Part shown: one piece after another, positions 1-11,471 of the stretch
Position numbering within the stretch: the first letter of the stretch is position 1
How the letters are laid out: each line of letters starts with the position of its first letter
Origin: Flaveria trinervia
Taxonomy: Eukaryota; Streptophyta; Magnoliopsida; Asterales; Asteraceae
Direction: 5' to 3'
NCBI GenBank assembly: GCA_025506515.1
Contig: CM046442.1
Span: forward strand, 106,398,617 to 106,462,616
Length of the DNA: 64,000 nt
Made by a program: the position numbers and the translations under genes
The notes under the pieces: model-generated
What the model was told of the DNA's origin: nothing
The model's database searches: none
What the model saw: only the letters and a program-made list of their open reading frames with translations

Positions 1-518
1 TGTTAATTTGGTGGTGTTCTTCCTAACAAGAAGGGGTCTAGCAAAGAGCTTGGGGTATACATACTTGAGGGTTCCTCCTCTTGGAACCTTGGTCGTTTTC
101 ATCCTCCCATTTCTCACGGTTTTGAAGGCCTGTTGGCAGCTTACTTTTTGGGTTTTTGGTGTCCAAGAACAAGCACTAAGATGCCTACTTAGAGCCTTGT
201 GGGAATGAGCACTTGAGAACTTCTAAGCTTGAAGTTTTGGCCATATTTCAGCCTCCTATCTTCTATCTTTGGTCGACTTTTAGCTGCTGAAAGAGGTAGT
301 TTGGCAGCCCCTTTGTGGCTGTCATATTGTGTTGTTTTATATATACATTTAGCATGTTTATTCACATATAATGATCCTTTGATTTATGGGTTTGTTTTTA
401 CACTTGTATGGTCACTTAAAGAACATATTTTTTCAGCTTATAAAATCGGTTTTAAAGCTATATATCCGCTGCGTTTTCTGAAAGTTTAAATGGTTAAACT
501 TGGTTTTATGTTCTAACA
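1..518 (+). mobile_element. LTR-like tail of an unidentified element
   Basis: The segment ends in TTCTAACA, an LTR-style CA end, and contains a TATA-like run (TATATATA) near 338-345. Recognisable Copia gag sequence starts within a few bases after 518. This suggests the 3' end of an LTR inserted into the gag of the neighbouring element, or a truncation breakpoint. The start lies at or before the window edge and no target duplication can be tested. The weak ORFs here show no family resemblance. Confidence 0.35.
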
Positions 519-522
519 AAAC

Positions 523-2316
523 CGTCAGATGAGACAGAGCTGGAACAGATGGACATAATGTGGGCCTTAGCCAGTGCAGTCCGCAGAGCTAAGAAGTTTG
601 TCAAAAAGACCGTACAAAATTTGATTGCGACTAAGGACACTACCTTCGGCTTTGATAAATCCAAGGTAGCCTACTTCAACTACGGAGAGAAATGGCACTT
701 CAAAAAGGAGTGTGTGAAGCCAAAGAAGACTGGCAATGGGAACCCTTTCTCCTCCTTCAATCGTCAGGATGAACCCACTAACAGTCCTACTTCATCAAGC
801 AAGGATCCCAAAGCCTTGACTACTCATGATGATGAAGGATAGGACTGGAGCTTTCGGTTTGTCTCACCGGGAGAATCTAATATCGCTAGTGTGGAGGATA
901 TAGATGATGACTCTGCCAGTGAAGGAGATATTGCAGTCGAACTTGTAATGTCAACATCAAAACAAACTGCACCAGTGGTCACCTACCTACCTGAAGAAGG
1001 GAAAACTACAACAATGTTAGAATCACCAGCTCCAGAAGCATCAGATTCTGCATTGATGGCTGATTCTTCAGAAACCGCTCAAGTAAGTACTACTGACCAA
1101 CTCTTTACTAATCATGCTTGTTTTGATTGTAATAAATTTATGGAAAGCATTGATTTAAAATTTGCTACGTTATTAGATCATAATGATAACTTAGTAAAGG
1201 ACCTAGAACTATGCACTGAAGCTAATAGAGTTTTAAAACAAAATAAGCATAGTTACAAAGAAAAGATAGACCTTTTGAACAAACAGCTTAGGGAAACAGA
1301 AGTTGTAGCCTTTAACCAAGCTAATGACATTAGGTACTATCTTAACTCCCTAGAGGACACTAAGAAACAAAAGGCAATTTTAGAAGTAGAAGTTAACTCC
1401 CTAGAACAAAAACTGCACAATTGGACTAGTTCTTCACACATAGTCCAAAACTTAGTGAAAGAGAGAAACAACGGGGAGGGATTGGGATATAAAGTAGTAC
1501 CACCACCACATGAGATCTTGATGAATACAAAATGTAAACCAATTACTGATAATCCAATCAAAGATCATGTGGTGTCCACTCCTCTTGTAAATGATCTAGA
1601 TTCCACATGTTCATCAAATGAATCTGGTCCTAAACAAAAGGAGGCCACTTCTAAGGCAAAAGGTAAAATGCCTTGCATGAATTTGGACAAAGAGTTTGAA
1701 AAGGTTAGTATTAAGTCTAGTTCAACAACTGTCAAATCTGAACCTAAAAAGACCAGTAATGTTAACCGATCACGTGCATCATGTCAAAGTCCAGAAAATA
1801 GAAAAGAAAAGATGTTAAAATATTAAAGCAATTAATTTTGTTAAACCAGACATAACATCTAAACAAGGAGAATCTAAACCCAAACAAAGTAAGGTCACCC
1901 GGGTGTCACATAAATCTCCACAAAAATAGTTAAATCGTAAAGTCGAAAGCAGAGCTTGCTATAGTTGTGGAGAGTATGGACACATTGCGTCTCATTGTCC
2001 TTACTATCAGACACCGAGGAGGAAAGTTGAACTTCCTAAACAAAAACCTAGCTCTTTTAAGAGGAACTCAATGACGCCACCTAAAAGAGATAGTGAACCG
2101 AAAGTTCAACACATTAGTCGTTCGTTTGTTTATCATAAACAAGCCTTACACAATGCTGGCTTATGGAAGGAGAAATCAGCCTCATTGTCTGATAATGAGA
2201 ACAAGAAGACATCTGAGCTTTCCTCATCCTTGAACGGTCAATGGGTAACATTTGTGATATGTGATGCCTCTAGGAAACCCAAGCCAATGAAGGCTTGGGT
2301 CCCTAACCTAAACTAA
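523..2316 (+). pseudogene. gag: E1 gag remnant (C-terminal part, two zinc knuckles)
   Basis: This is the nucleocapsid and C-terminal extension of a Copia Gag, collinear with the better preserved copy at 56720-58509. The first CCHC knuckle (about 672-716) has both leading cysteines changed to tyrosine, so it should no longer bind zinc. A coiled-coil-like stretch follows (about 1120-1440, containing NDIRYYLNSLEDTKKQK). The second knuckle at 1957-1998 (CYSCGEYGHIASHC) is intact. The frame is broken by a stop at 840-842 and by stops near 1824 and 1927. The gag ends AWVPNLN at 2314-2316, where a stop separates it from pol. The N-terminal capsid-like region is absent because of the 5' truncation. 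Confidence 0.85.
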
Positions 2317-2326
2317 TGTTTTCAAA

Positions 2327-4277
2327 TTGAATGTGCAGGGTGTTCGATATAGTGCTGAAACCAACATGTGGATTATAAACAACCGAGCATCCAGGCACGT
2401 GACTGGGAACAGGGATCTCTTATCAAATGTCAAACAGGTAAAAGGAGGTCACGTTTCGTTTGCAGGAAACAAAGGGGGGTACATCACAGCTCAAGGGGAA
2501 GTAGGTAATCAGAAAGTGAAGTTTGACAAGGTAAACTACGTTCAACAACTTTAGAATAACTTGCTTTCTATTTCTCAAATTTGTGATAAAGACTTTAAGG
2601 TAGTGTTTGACAACAAGAAGTGCTATGTCCTGAAAAAGGACTACGTCATCCCGGAGGATCAAGTATTAATGTCTGCCTCAAGATATAAGGACCTTTATGT
2701 CTTGGATCTATCAAAGGCCTCCGCAACGGATCATGAAGTTCAGTGCTTCTTGTCAAAAGCTACTGAGAAGGAATCCATCTCCTGGCATAGGAGAATGCGA
2801 CACATTAATCCACGGAAGATGAATCACTTGATCCAGAATGATCTAGTGAGAGGAGTTAACGTCAAAAACTTCCAACTTCCGGATTTCTGTGTTGCGTGCA
2901 AGAAGGGGAAACAGACGAAGAAGTCTCATAAGGAAAAGAATGTTCACTCTACCGAACTTCCTCTTGAACTTCTTCACATGGATCTATTTGGTCCAGTCAG
3001 TACAAAAAGCATCACAGACGACTTGTACTGCTATGTAGTTACTGATGACTACTCAAGATTCACTTGGGTGATGTTTCTGAAATCCAAATCAGAAACATTT
3101 GCATCATTCAAGGAGTTAGTAACTACTCTGGAGTCCCTATACAAGTTGAAGGTACGTCAATTGCGCTCAGACAACGGAACCGAGTTCAAGAATCAATGGA
3201 TGGAAGCTTACTGCAAGGAAAACAGAATTGTGCATCAGTTCACTTCTGCCTACAATCCCCAGATGAACAGCGTTGCTGAAAGGAAGAATTGCAGCTTGAT
3301 AGAGACGGCACGGACGATGCTAGCAGACTAAAAACTGCCTATCCAATTCTGGAGTGAAGCAGTTGCAAATGCGTGTTATACGCTAAATCGGGTTCTGGTA
3401 GTTAAACGCCATGGAAAGATGTGTTACGAGTTACTACAATGACGTAAACTCAATCTAGAGTATCTCGAGCCGTTTGGCGCTCTGTGCACCCTACTGAAGA
3501 AGACTCAGGAGGGAAAATTCAGCGAGAAGGCTGATGAAGGTATCTTTCTAGGATACAACATACCGAACAAGAGGGTCTACAACAACTCAAAGGTTCAGGT
3601 AGAAGTGTGGTGTAATGTTGATGTTCAGAGATACACCACACCACCTGCTGGAAAAGGACCCGCATTCTTTTTCGACTATGATGGATTCTTCAAGTCCTTC
3701 AACATACCACTCTTCACTTTTGATGATGAGTTAGCTACAAAGATGATGTATGATATTCTAAACACACTAGCTCAAGAACCTACATCATCTAGACTACAAG
3801 GCGATTCATCTAACAACTCAGAGGGAGCACTTGAAGATAGTGACTCTTCCTTTGATGAAGAAGCTGTGGAGACAGATAGAACAATCAGGAGCAATTGGTT
3901 CCTCATACCGATAGTCCACAAGCATTTGACATTGATGTCTCTGCATCTTTGGAACCTCAAACTCCTACTGCCTCAGATGCTAAACCGAATGTTCATAATC
4001 TTGACTATGAGGTAGTTGTTCCAACCACTCCTAGTTCACGACTAAATGTGTATCATCCTTTGGATAATGTCATTGGAGATGTGAGATCAGGAGTTCAGAC
4101 CAGAAATCAGTTGTATTCAGCTGATTATGCCTCGGTGATGGAAAAGGCTTCCTTCATGATGGTGCATATCGTTGCTTTGTGTCTTAGTTTGAGCCAAAGT
4201 ATGTTAGTGAAGCCCTGAATGATGAGGCATGGGTGAGTGCCATGGAAGAAGAACTTCTTCAGTTCAAGAAGTTAGGT
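2327..4277 (+). pseudogene. pol: E1 pol remnant, part 1: protease, pre-integrase, integrase
   Basis: The protease active site reads NNRASRH at about 2378: the catalytic Asp codon has become Asn (2378-2380) and the Gly has become Arg. A premature TAG lies at 2552-2554. The GAG-pre-integrase zinc region (HRRMRH...CVACKKGK) precedes the integrase core. The core retains HMDLFGP, RSDNGTEF and VAERKN, so its D-D-E set is visible. Stops interrupt at 3329-3331 and near 3439, and frame changes continue through the acidic linker to 4277, where ALNDEAWVSAMEEELLQFKKL leads toward RT. E2 is inserted exactly here. Two dead catalytic sites plus stops make this a fossil. Confidence 0.85.
4273..4277. repeat. 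Target-site duplication TAGGT, left copy (E2)
   Basis: TAGGT directly precedes the TGTTAG start of the left E2 LTR and is repeated at 16884-16888 just after the right LTR. A 5-bp duplication is typical of Copia integration and fixes the element ends. Confidence 0.93.
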
Positions 4278-5103
4278 TGTTAGGATCAATGATCTACGTT
4301 TGATGATTAGAGAGTATAGCAGCGGAAATCAAACATTGAATTAGCCAATTCACAAGAACACAAAAGATATTCAGGGTAAGAACAAACGGTTAAAGACAGA
4401 GAGAATTCTGCAAAATATATTTCATTCAATATTCGCTTTCGTGGTACAGAATGTCACGCATACAATTAGGTCAACACCTCTTATATAGGAGATGTGACGT
4501 CTGCTGATGTCACTTGATAGTGACATCTAATAGAATTATTCAAACTACTGATAGTTAACACAACTACTGAGATGTCAAACAGCTGACATATTCTTACAAA
4601 AATGCTAAGTGTTAACTATCACTACAACTACTGAAAAGAAAACTACTGAAACTACAACGACTGAAGAACATGCTCTTTAGTCGTTTTACAAATACTGAAA
4701 CAAAAAGAAAAACTACTGAAAGGAAACCATCACAACAACTGAAGGTGCTTCTTCAGCTGTTGTAACAAACTCTGAAGGCTTCAGTACTTGTACTTGAACT
4801 TCAGCTGTTGTCATCAGCTGATGTCTTCAGTCTTTGTACTTCAGCTTTTGATCTTCAGTACTTTGTTCTTCAGCTGTTGATCTTCAGACTTTGATCCTCA
4901 GCTGTTGAAGTCTTCAGTTCTTTAGTCTTCAGCTGTTGATCTTCAGACTTTGGTCTTCAGCTGTTGAAGTCTTCAGTACTTTAGTCTTCAGCTATTGATC
5001 TTCAGACTTTATTACAACAGCTGATCAAGTCTTCAGCAGTTGTGATGTCTGTAGGACTTATAGGATTTTCTGATCATGGCTCATTGGTTCTTTTGGTCCA
5101 ACA
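4278..5103 (-). repeat. E2 3' LTR (826 bp)
   Basis: It begins TGTTAGGATCAATG and ends TTGGTCCAACA, matching 16061-16883. On the minus strand a TATA box (TATATAA core) lies at 4491-4498. Between the U3 end and the TATA box, about 4550-5040, there are many short TTCAGCTGTTG, CTTCAGTAGT and CAGCTGATG units, the same words that make up the array at 8760-9600. This is the palindrome-then-TATA plan expected of a Sirevirus-type LTR. Confidence 0.94.
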
Positions 5104-5118
5104 AACTCCCCCTGAACC
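5104..5118 (-). other. E2 polypurine tract
   Basis: On the minus strand this reads AGGGGGAG followed by TT directly before the 3' LTR. This is the expected primer for plus-strand DNA synthesis. The same 8-mer occurs in minus sense at 6774-6781 and 7481-7488 inside the 3' ORF. Confidence 0.88.
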
Positions 5119-8100
5119 AATACAACCAAAACCTGTAAACTTATTGAAGATGTCCCACTTATTATGGCAGAATGATTGGTCTTTTTGTCTTCTATATCAG
5201 TTCAGAAGTGACCCTCTTAAGCACAGGCCTGGGAAGAAGTCTCAATGATCTATTTGGCAAAGTATGAATGGGAACTCTGTCTTGGGGAACTGGACACAGA
5301 GTTGTTACCCCATCCATGAGATCTACTTCCCCACTATGAGTCTGTATGACTCTCTTGTGTAGGCCTCAAGGAAGGTAATTTGTTCCTCCATGGTCAGCTC
5401 TTCAGCACCTCCTTCAAATAATGATTTAGGCCCATAGTACTCAGATAGGTATTTGACCTGTTTCCCATTCTTTAGCTCCATAGTTGTTATTATTCTATAA
5501 GCAAATTCATCAGGGTGATTACCCTCTAGGAACAACTGGAGCTCATTCTTTCTGACTTCTTCAAGCCTCTTATATACTAACCCCTTTTTCACCATTTTAT
5601 TTTCCAGCATCTTCTGTGGGGTTTGGTTAGCTTTATAAGCTTTCTTGAAGTCTTCTAGGATTTCCCAGGGTGATACTACAAAGACCAGTGAATCACTTCA
5701 TCTACAATCTTTTTCACCTGGCCAATGTATCTCTGTGGAATGTTTTTCTTTGAATCCTATGAGAAGACACCTGGGATCAGGCCAAATCCTCACTCTCTCC
5801 TTTTGATATTGAAATGTATGCTTAAGAGTGTATAATCTGAGTGCATGCTTCTTCATGTTGATGATAGAAGATGTGGCTGCATATGCTTTGTCAACCCTCC
5901 TCAACAATTCCTCATCGTGTTGTTTGTGAAGTTCTTCTTCTTCTAGCTTCACTTTCACAATTTGTCTTTGAGTTTCAGGAGTAATTGTTGGAGAGTGACT
6001 TGTGGCCTTCGGCAACTGTATAACAGCTGAGAGTGGCAGCCTATCTTCATCTTAATCATCTCTTCTCATCATCTTCTAGCCTCAATACCCTTCTCTTCTT
6101 CTTCTGGGTACATCATCGGCTATTGGTTTTGAGGGTAAGGGAGTTGGTTTGGTGGGTTGTTGTTTTGGTGTTTTGGTGTGGGAATGTTGACAGGCTGTTC
6201 TAGCATTTTGGAAGTGAGTGTGGCTTTAGATTGCTTGGCTAGTTCAGTCCTGCTCCCAGCACCAACTTCATTCAAAGCTTCAATAACTAATTCATTAGTG
6301 TATACTTCAGAAGAACAGATCTTGGTGGTTATTGCCAAGATGTTGTCCCTGGACCAAGCCTTGATTTCGATCATTGATCTTCCAAGATATTTTGCTATAA
6401 ATCTGATCATGATCTCCAGCCTTTCTCTTTCTAACACATCATAACTTGCCCATCTGTTTTGGATTTCTTCAATCTCTAATTTTCTGATCTCAGAGTCAAG
6501 TTTGTCAGTGTCATGGCCTTGCCTAAACAACTGATCAATGATGTTATCCATTGATCTGCTGTGTTTAGCATCAGCCTCTTTTACCATCAGCTCCAAGGCA
6601 GTCTCCTTCTCATTCTTTCTTTTCTTTGATTTCCCCATGTCAGCTTCCTTCTCCTTCTCTTTTTCAGTCTCCACAGCCAACTCCTTCTCTTTTTCCACTT
6701 CTGTCACTTCTGTTTCTTTCTCTTTCTCTTTCCTCTCTGCACTCCTCTTTCTTTTTGCTTTCACTAACTGAATCTCCCCCTTTTTGGGTGCATTGGTTGC
6801 AAGGGTTTGATTGTCAGAAAGCTGTTTGCCCACAACTTCCTCTATCAAGGTTGTGTATCACTGAGGAAAGCCTCTCATCAATGGTTTTGATCACTATATC
6901 AGTGATTATAGGTGTGATGAGAGGTATGGAATTTTGAAGATAGCTGCTATTTGCTTAGGGGGGTTCTGTTCCTGAGAAATAGTGCCAGAAGCAGAGGCAG
7001 GTGGCTGAGTATTTGGGAGTGGCTCTGTGTTTGGAGACCTTCAGATGAAGGTGCCATCTGTGGGGTTTGAGAGACAGATGGTCTTTGATCCGCAAAGTTT
7101 TGCAAGCAGCTCTTTGAGTCTACTCACCTCCTCTTCCAGGATGGTGTTTTGGGCTAATACATCGTAAAAGAAGCCCAGGTCATCATCATGGTTACTGAAT
7201 CACCTGACCTCCTGATAGAATCAGGATGAACATGCACTGAGTGTAGATCAGTTGTAGCATGTGCCCCTTTGTCTTGGAACTGGGGACTTCCTGCCTCAGG
7301 ACTATGTCCTTCATCAGCAGTTGCCTCCGGTAAGGTCTTAGTAATGGTACCAACTACATCCTGATCATATGCTGAAGCAGGATAAGTGGCAGCCTCACCA
7401 AAAGTTCCAATCTCCTTTTCTACACTAGGAAATGGAACATTGTAACCCCTATGCTGTGGGTTATCAGATGCACTTTGATCCTCCCCCTCAATGGCAGAGG
7501 TATGCCCAGTTGTAATTGGTATCTGGGGAGGGGGTGAGGAGTGCAACTAACTCAGCACTTGTGCAACAATTATTGTAGGACTTTGGGGGGCGGTTGCATG
7601 GGGTGATTGGTTAGAGCAGATTGCACCCGTGGTGAATGGTGCGCTTCAATGGTAACCCTCTCAAATGAGATATGTTCCAGCAGTGTGGGTTCCCCAATAT
7701 TGGTTGCAACAGGATCCTGTTGAGAGGATACCTGTGCGGCTTTGGCAGGTTGAGTCTTTGACACAACTGGGGGGTTAATACCAATATGTGCTTCCTGTGT
7801 TTGTGGTACAGGGGCATCCTCAGGGGACTCATCTCCCTGAGTAGCCTTTTTTGGCTTTTTGGATTTTGGTTTAGTGGGGACTTTGGATCTGGAGGTGGTG
7901 GCTGTGGGTCCAACTGCGTGGGTTTTCGTAGTTTGGCAGCCTGTTTCAGTGTTTGGTCAGAGTTGTGCCTGGAGTATACTTCAGGCAACACAGCCGTTGC
8001 AGGAACTCTAAGGCCAACAAGTCCCTCAGCTTGCAGCTGATTCTCTATGATGGCCATAATGAATCGAGGATATAATATCCATCGATTAGAAAGAGATTTT

Positions 8101-8657
8101 AAGGCCATATCCTTAAGTTCAAGAAAAATAATTTCAGAAAAGTTTAAGTCTTGTTGCTCAAGGATAGAGAAAGTACCACCTGCTGCCACCTGGTAGACAT
8201 TTGATCCCAAGAGGATGTCTTAGGAGCTAAGCAAACATTAACCATGTGAAAGATAAGATGTTCTGCATCATGGAAATGCTTCTTCAGGATGGTAGAGGCA
8301 CTGAGGTTTCCCTGATATCCATGGTGGGCAAAGGATAAATCAGTTGTGCCCTTTGGATACCCAAACGGAAAGTGGCATCATCCAAGTTGAGGGTTTGGCG
8401 AATGATTTCCAGAGTGATGACCACTTGATGGTGGTTGATGAACGACTGGAGAGTGGACAGTTATAAGGTTGTTCTCCCCAGTTATAAGGTTGAAGTTTGT
8501 CCAAAATTGGTGTAAGGATTCGGCATGAATGGTGGGATTTAGAAGGAAGGCCGTTTGGTAGGAAATGGACCATTAGATCAATAGCGTTATCAAACTTTGT
8601 CCAGAAGGGTGATTTTGTGAGGTAGGCAACACAGTTATGTCGTGGTTTGAGTTGCAT
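5119..8657 (-). pseudogene. E2 3' ORF (extra ORF between pol and LTR), function unknown
   Basis: Reading starts at an ATG at 8657 (MQLKPRHN), 84 bases below a TATA box. An N-terminal domain (8657-7950) includes a CLAPKTSSWDQM-like segment (about 8270-8210) and ILYPRFIMAIIENQL (about 8080-8030); the second motif resembles one in the 3' ORFs of E1, E3 and E8. A Pro/Ser-rich middle (about 7950-7150) follows. Next comes a Lys/Glu-rich, probably coiled-coil segment with basic clusters such as KAKRKRSAERK (6848-6120). Last is a compact C-terminal domain (about 6015-5323, with YRIITTMELKNGKQVKYLSEYYG). Several frameshifts and stops break the frame. I see no signal peptide or membrane segment, so an envelope label is not supported. 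The sense orientation just before the purine tract matches the extra ORF position of Sireviruses. Confidence 0.7.
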
Positions 8658-8740
8658 GGTCGCTATTAATGAGAGAGAAGTTTTGGAGATTTGAACGTTA
8701 GGTTTGGAGAAGATGAAGCGCTGAAGGATTAGGTATGGGG

Positions 8741-8749
8741 TATTTATAG
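8741..8749 (-). promoter_or_regulatory. TATA box ahead of the E2 3' ORF
   Basis: On the minus strand this reads CTATAAATA. It lies directly downstream of the 38-bp palindromic array and 84 bases before the ATG at 8657, which is promoter-like spacing. The LTRs of this element use the same order of palindromes then TATA. Confidence 0.55.
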
Positions 8750-8759
8750 GGTAAGGGTT

Positions 8760-9600
8760 AGAAAACGACTGAAGGGTTTGGTGTTACTCATCAGTTTTGT
8801 AAACGACTGATGACATGGTTTTACCTTTTCAGAAGTTGAAACAACTGAAGTCTTGGTTTAGGCATCAGTAGTTATAAAACTACTGAAAACCATGGGTTTT
8901 ACTTCAGATGTTTGAAAACAACTGAAGACTTGGTTTTAGTCATCAGTAGTTGTGAACTACTGAAAACCTTGGTTTTGTCTTCAGGTGTTGTAAACAACTG
9001 ATAACTTGGTATTAGTCATCAGTAGTTGTGAAACTACTAAGCATGGTTGTGTCATCAGTTGTTGTAAACAGCTGATACTTGGTGTTGTCATCATAGTTTG
9101 AAACTACTGAAGACATGGTTTTGTCATCAGTTGTTGTAAACAGCTGATGACTTGGTGTTAGTCATCAGTAATTGTGAAAGTACTGAAGACATGGTTTTGT
9201 CATCAGTTGTTGTAAACAGCTATGACTTGTAGTCATCAGTAGTTGTGAAACTACTGAAGACATGGTTTCTCATCAGTTGTTGTAACAGCTGATGACTTGG
9301 TGTTAGTCATCAGTAGTTGTGAAACTACTGAAGACATGGTTTTGTCATCAGTTGTTTAGGATGAAACAACAGTTGTAGAAACAACTGAAGAGAAAGTTCT
9401 AATCAGTATTTTCATCAATTCATAGCCTTTTAGCTGTTTCATACTGTCCTCAACACTTACTCATCAGCCTTTTAGCTCTTTTCAGTAGTTTCATAGGACA
9501 TCAGTACTTATCTGTTTTTACTGACATCAGTAGTTATACCTACATCAGTAGTTGTAACTTTATCATTTGTTTTAACAGAATCAGTACGATATGTGATATG
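8760..9600. repeat. 38-bp palindromic tandem array in E2
   Basis: Two 38-base monomers alternate. One begins CATCAGTAGTTGTGAAACTA, the other CATCAGTTGTTGTAAACAGC. Each is an imperfect inverted repeat with arms of about 9-11 bases (for example CAGTAGTT/AACTACTG). Roughly 15 monomers are recognisable between 8770 and 9365, with more scattered words to 9600. The array fills the gap between the pol stop (9651) and the TATA box at 8741. There are no unique spacers of constant size, so it is not a CRISPR. Confidence 0.9.
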
Positions 9601-9650
9601 GCACTAATGATGATCAGTACTTATATACTGATATCAGCAGTATGTATCAC

Positions 9651-11471
9651 TTATTCTAGCTGCAGCATACCAAGCCGTAATACTAGGTTTTGCAAAGTTG
9701 AACTATCCAAAGGCTTAGTAAAAATGTCTGCAAGCTCATCAGCACTAGGCACAAACTTAGGATCAATCAGACCTTTTTCAAAACAATCCCTAATAAAATG
9801 ATGTCTGATCTCTATATGTTTGGTCCTAGAGTGCAGGACTGGATTTTTGACAATGCACAGAGCTGAAGCACTATCCATTAATAATGGAGTCTTAGTCTCT
9901 GTAATGCCATAATCCAAAAGTTGTTTTGAATCCAGAGTACCTGAGAAGTACAACTTGCAGCTGCAATGTACTCTGCTTCAGCAGTGGATGTAGCAACAGA
10001 TGTTTGTTTCTTACTCTGCCAAGAAATCAAACAGTTGCCTAGGAATTGACATCCACCAGAAGTTGACTTTCGAGTTAACTTGCACCCTGCATAGTCACTA
10101 TCTGAAAAAGCAACTAATTTGCAAGAGTGTCCAGTGGAATACCATAAACCTAGAGATTGTGTACCTTGCAAATATCTAAAGATCCTCTTGACTGCAATCA
10201 AATGAGATTCTTTAGGAGCAGCCTGAAATCTAGCACAGACACAAGTAGCAAACATGATATCTGGTCTAGAAGCATTAAGTACATCAAGGACCCAATCATA
10301 CATCTGTAAAGTGTTTCATCAACAGCTTTACCTTTCTGATCCGCATCCAGTTGTGTAGTGTTGCACATGGGAGTAGAACAGGCTTAAATTTTGTAAATCA
10401 AACTTATTGAAAAGATCTTTTGTATATTTTGACTGATGAATAAAGGTTCCATTAGCCCTTTGTTTGATTTGCAAGCCTAGAAAGAACTGTAATTCTCCCA
10501 TTGCACTCATTTCAAACCTCTTTTTTCATTAAGTTTGTAAAATCATCACACAACTGGGGATCAGAGGATGCAAAAATAATATCATCAACATAAATTTGAA
10601 CAAGTAGCTTATGCTGATCCACCTTCTCAATAAACAAAGTTTTATCTATGGAGCCTCTAGTGAAATTATTCTTGAGAAGAAAAGTGGAAAGTGTCTCATA
10701 CCAGGCTCTAGGAGCTTGTTTCAACCCATAAGAGCCTTATCAAGTTTATACACCCATTCAGGATGTTTATTGTCCTCAAACCTGGTGGTTGACACACATA
10801 AACTTCTTCTTTTATTTTACCATATAAAAATGCACTTTGACATCCATTTGAAAAACTTTAAGATGGAATGCAGCATAGGCTAAGAACAATCTAATTGCCT
10901 CTAGTCTGGCTACAGGGGCAAAGGTTTCATCATAATCAATACCTTCTTCTTGTGAAAACCCCTGTACAACCAGTCTAGCCTTGTTCTTAACAATAAACCC
11001 ATTTTCATCAGTTTTATTCCTAAACACCCATTTAGTGCCTATTGCACACTTACCTGGGGGTAGAGGAACCAGTTCCCACACTTGCTGTTTCTTAAACTAA
11101 AGTAGCTCAAGCTGCATGGCTTCAACCCATCCATTGTCTCTTAAAGCAGCATGATAGTTCTTTGGCTCTAGCTAACTGATGAAGAGAGCATAGAAGCAGA
11201 AGTTAGACAATTGACTTCTTGTTGAAACTCCAGCATTGATATCACCAATGATTTGAGACATTGGGTGATTCTTCAGCTCTTGATAAGCAATGATATCTAT
11301 GCAAGTGTTTGTAGAACCTTCAGTAGCAGCAGATGTTGATGCAGACTCTTGAAACCAAGAATTTGATGGTAACTCAAAAGATGTAGAGGAATTAGAATCT
11401 CATTAGCATTTGTTTGGATGGAACTGCTGAGCTACAGGAACATCAGTTTAGCAGACTCAGGCAGTTGGTTA
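9651..11471 (-). pseudogene. pol: E2 pol remnant: linker, reverse transcriptase, RNase H
   Basis: RT opens with [20 protein letters not shown] (11081 on), followed by [20 protein letters not shown] and the catalytic YVDD at 10581-10592. A stop-filled 80-90 bp patch (about 10810-10725) breaks the palm region, and another frame change follows YVDD near 10510. RNase H is recognisable at 10230-9900 (FSDSDYAGCKLTRKSTSGGC, STAEAEYIAAASC) and ends MLQLE with a TAA at 9651-9653. The upstream part (11471-11090) is a decayed linker. Domain content and order are standard for Copia. The enzyme cannot be made whole from this copy. Confidence 0.88.

Noticed and set aside
229..489. Hydrophobic 86-residue ORF near the left edge
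   Set aside because: No family resemblance, AT-rich context and position within an LTR-like segment make a chance frame more likely than a membrane protein.
6157..6937. Ser/Phe-rich plus-strand ORFs opposite the E2 3' ORF
   Set aside because: Shadows of the Lys/Glu-rich coding strand (GAA/AAG repeats read backwards).
8760..9370. Regularly spaced palindromes resembling a CRISPR array
   Set aside because: The whole 38-bp unit repeats with no unique spacers, and the context is a plant retrotransposon.
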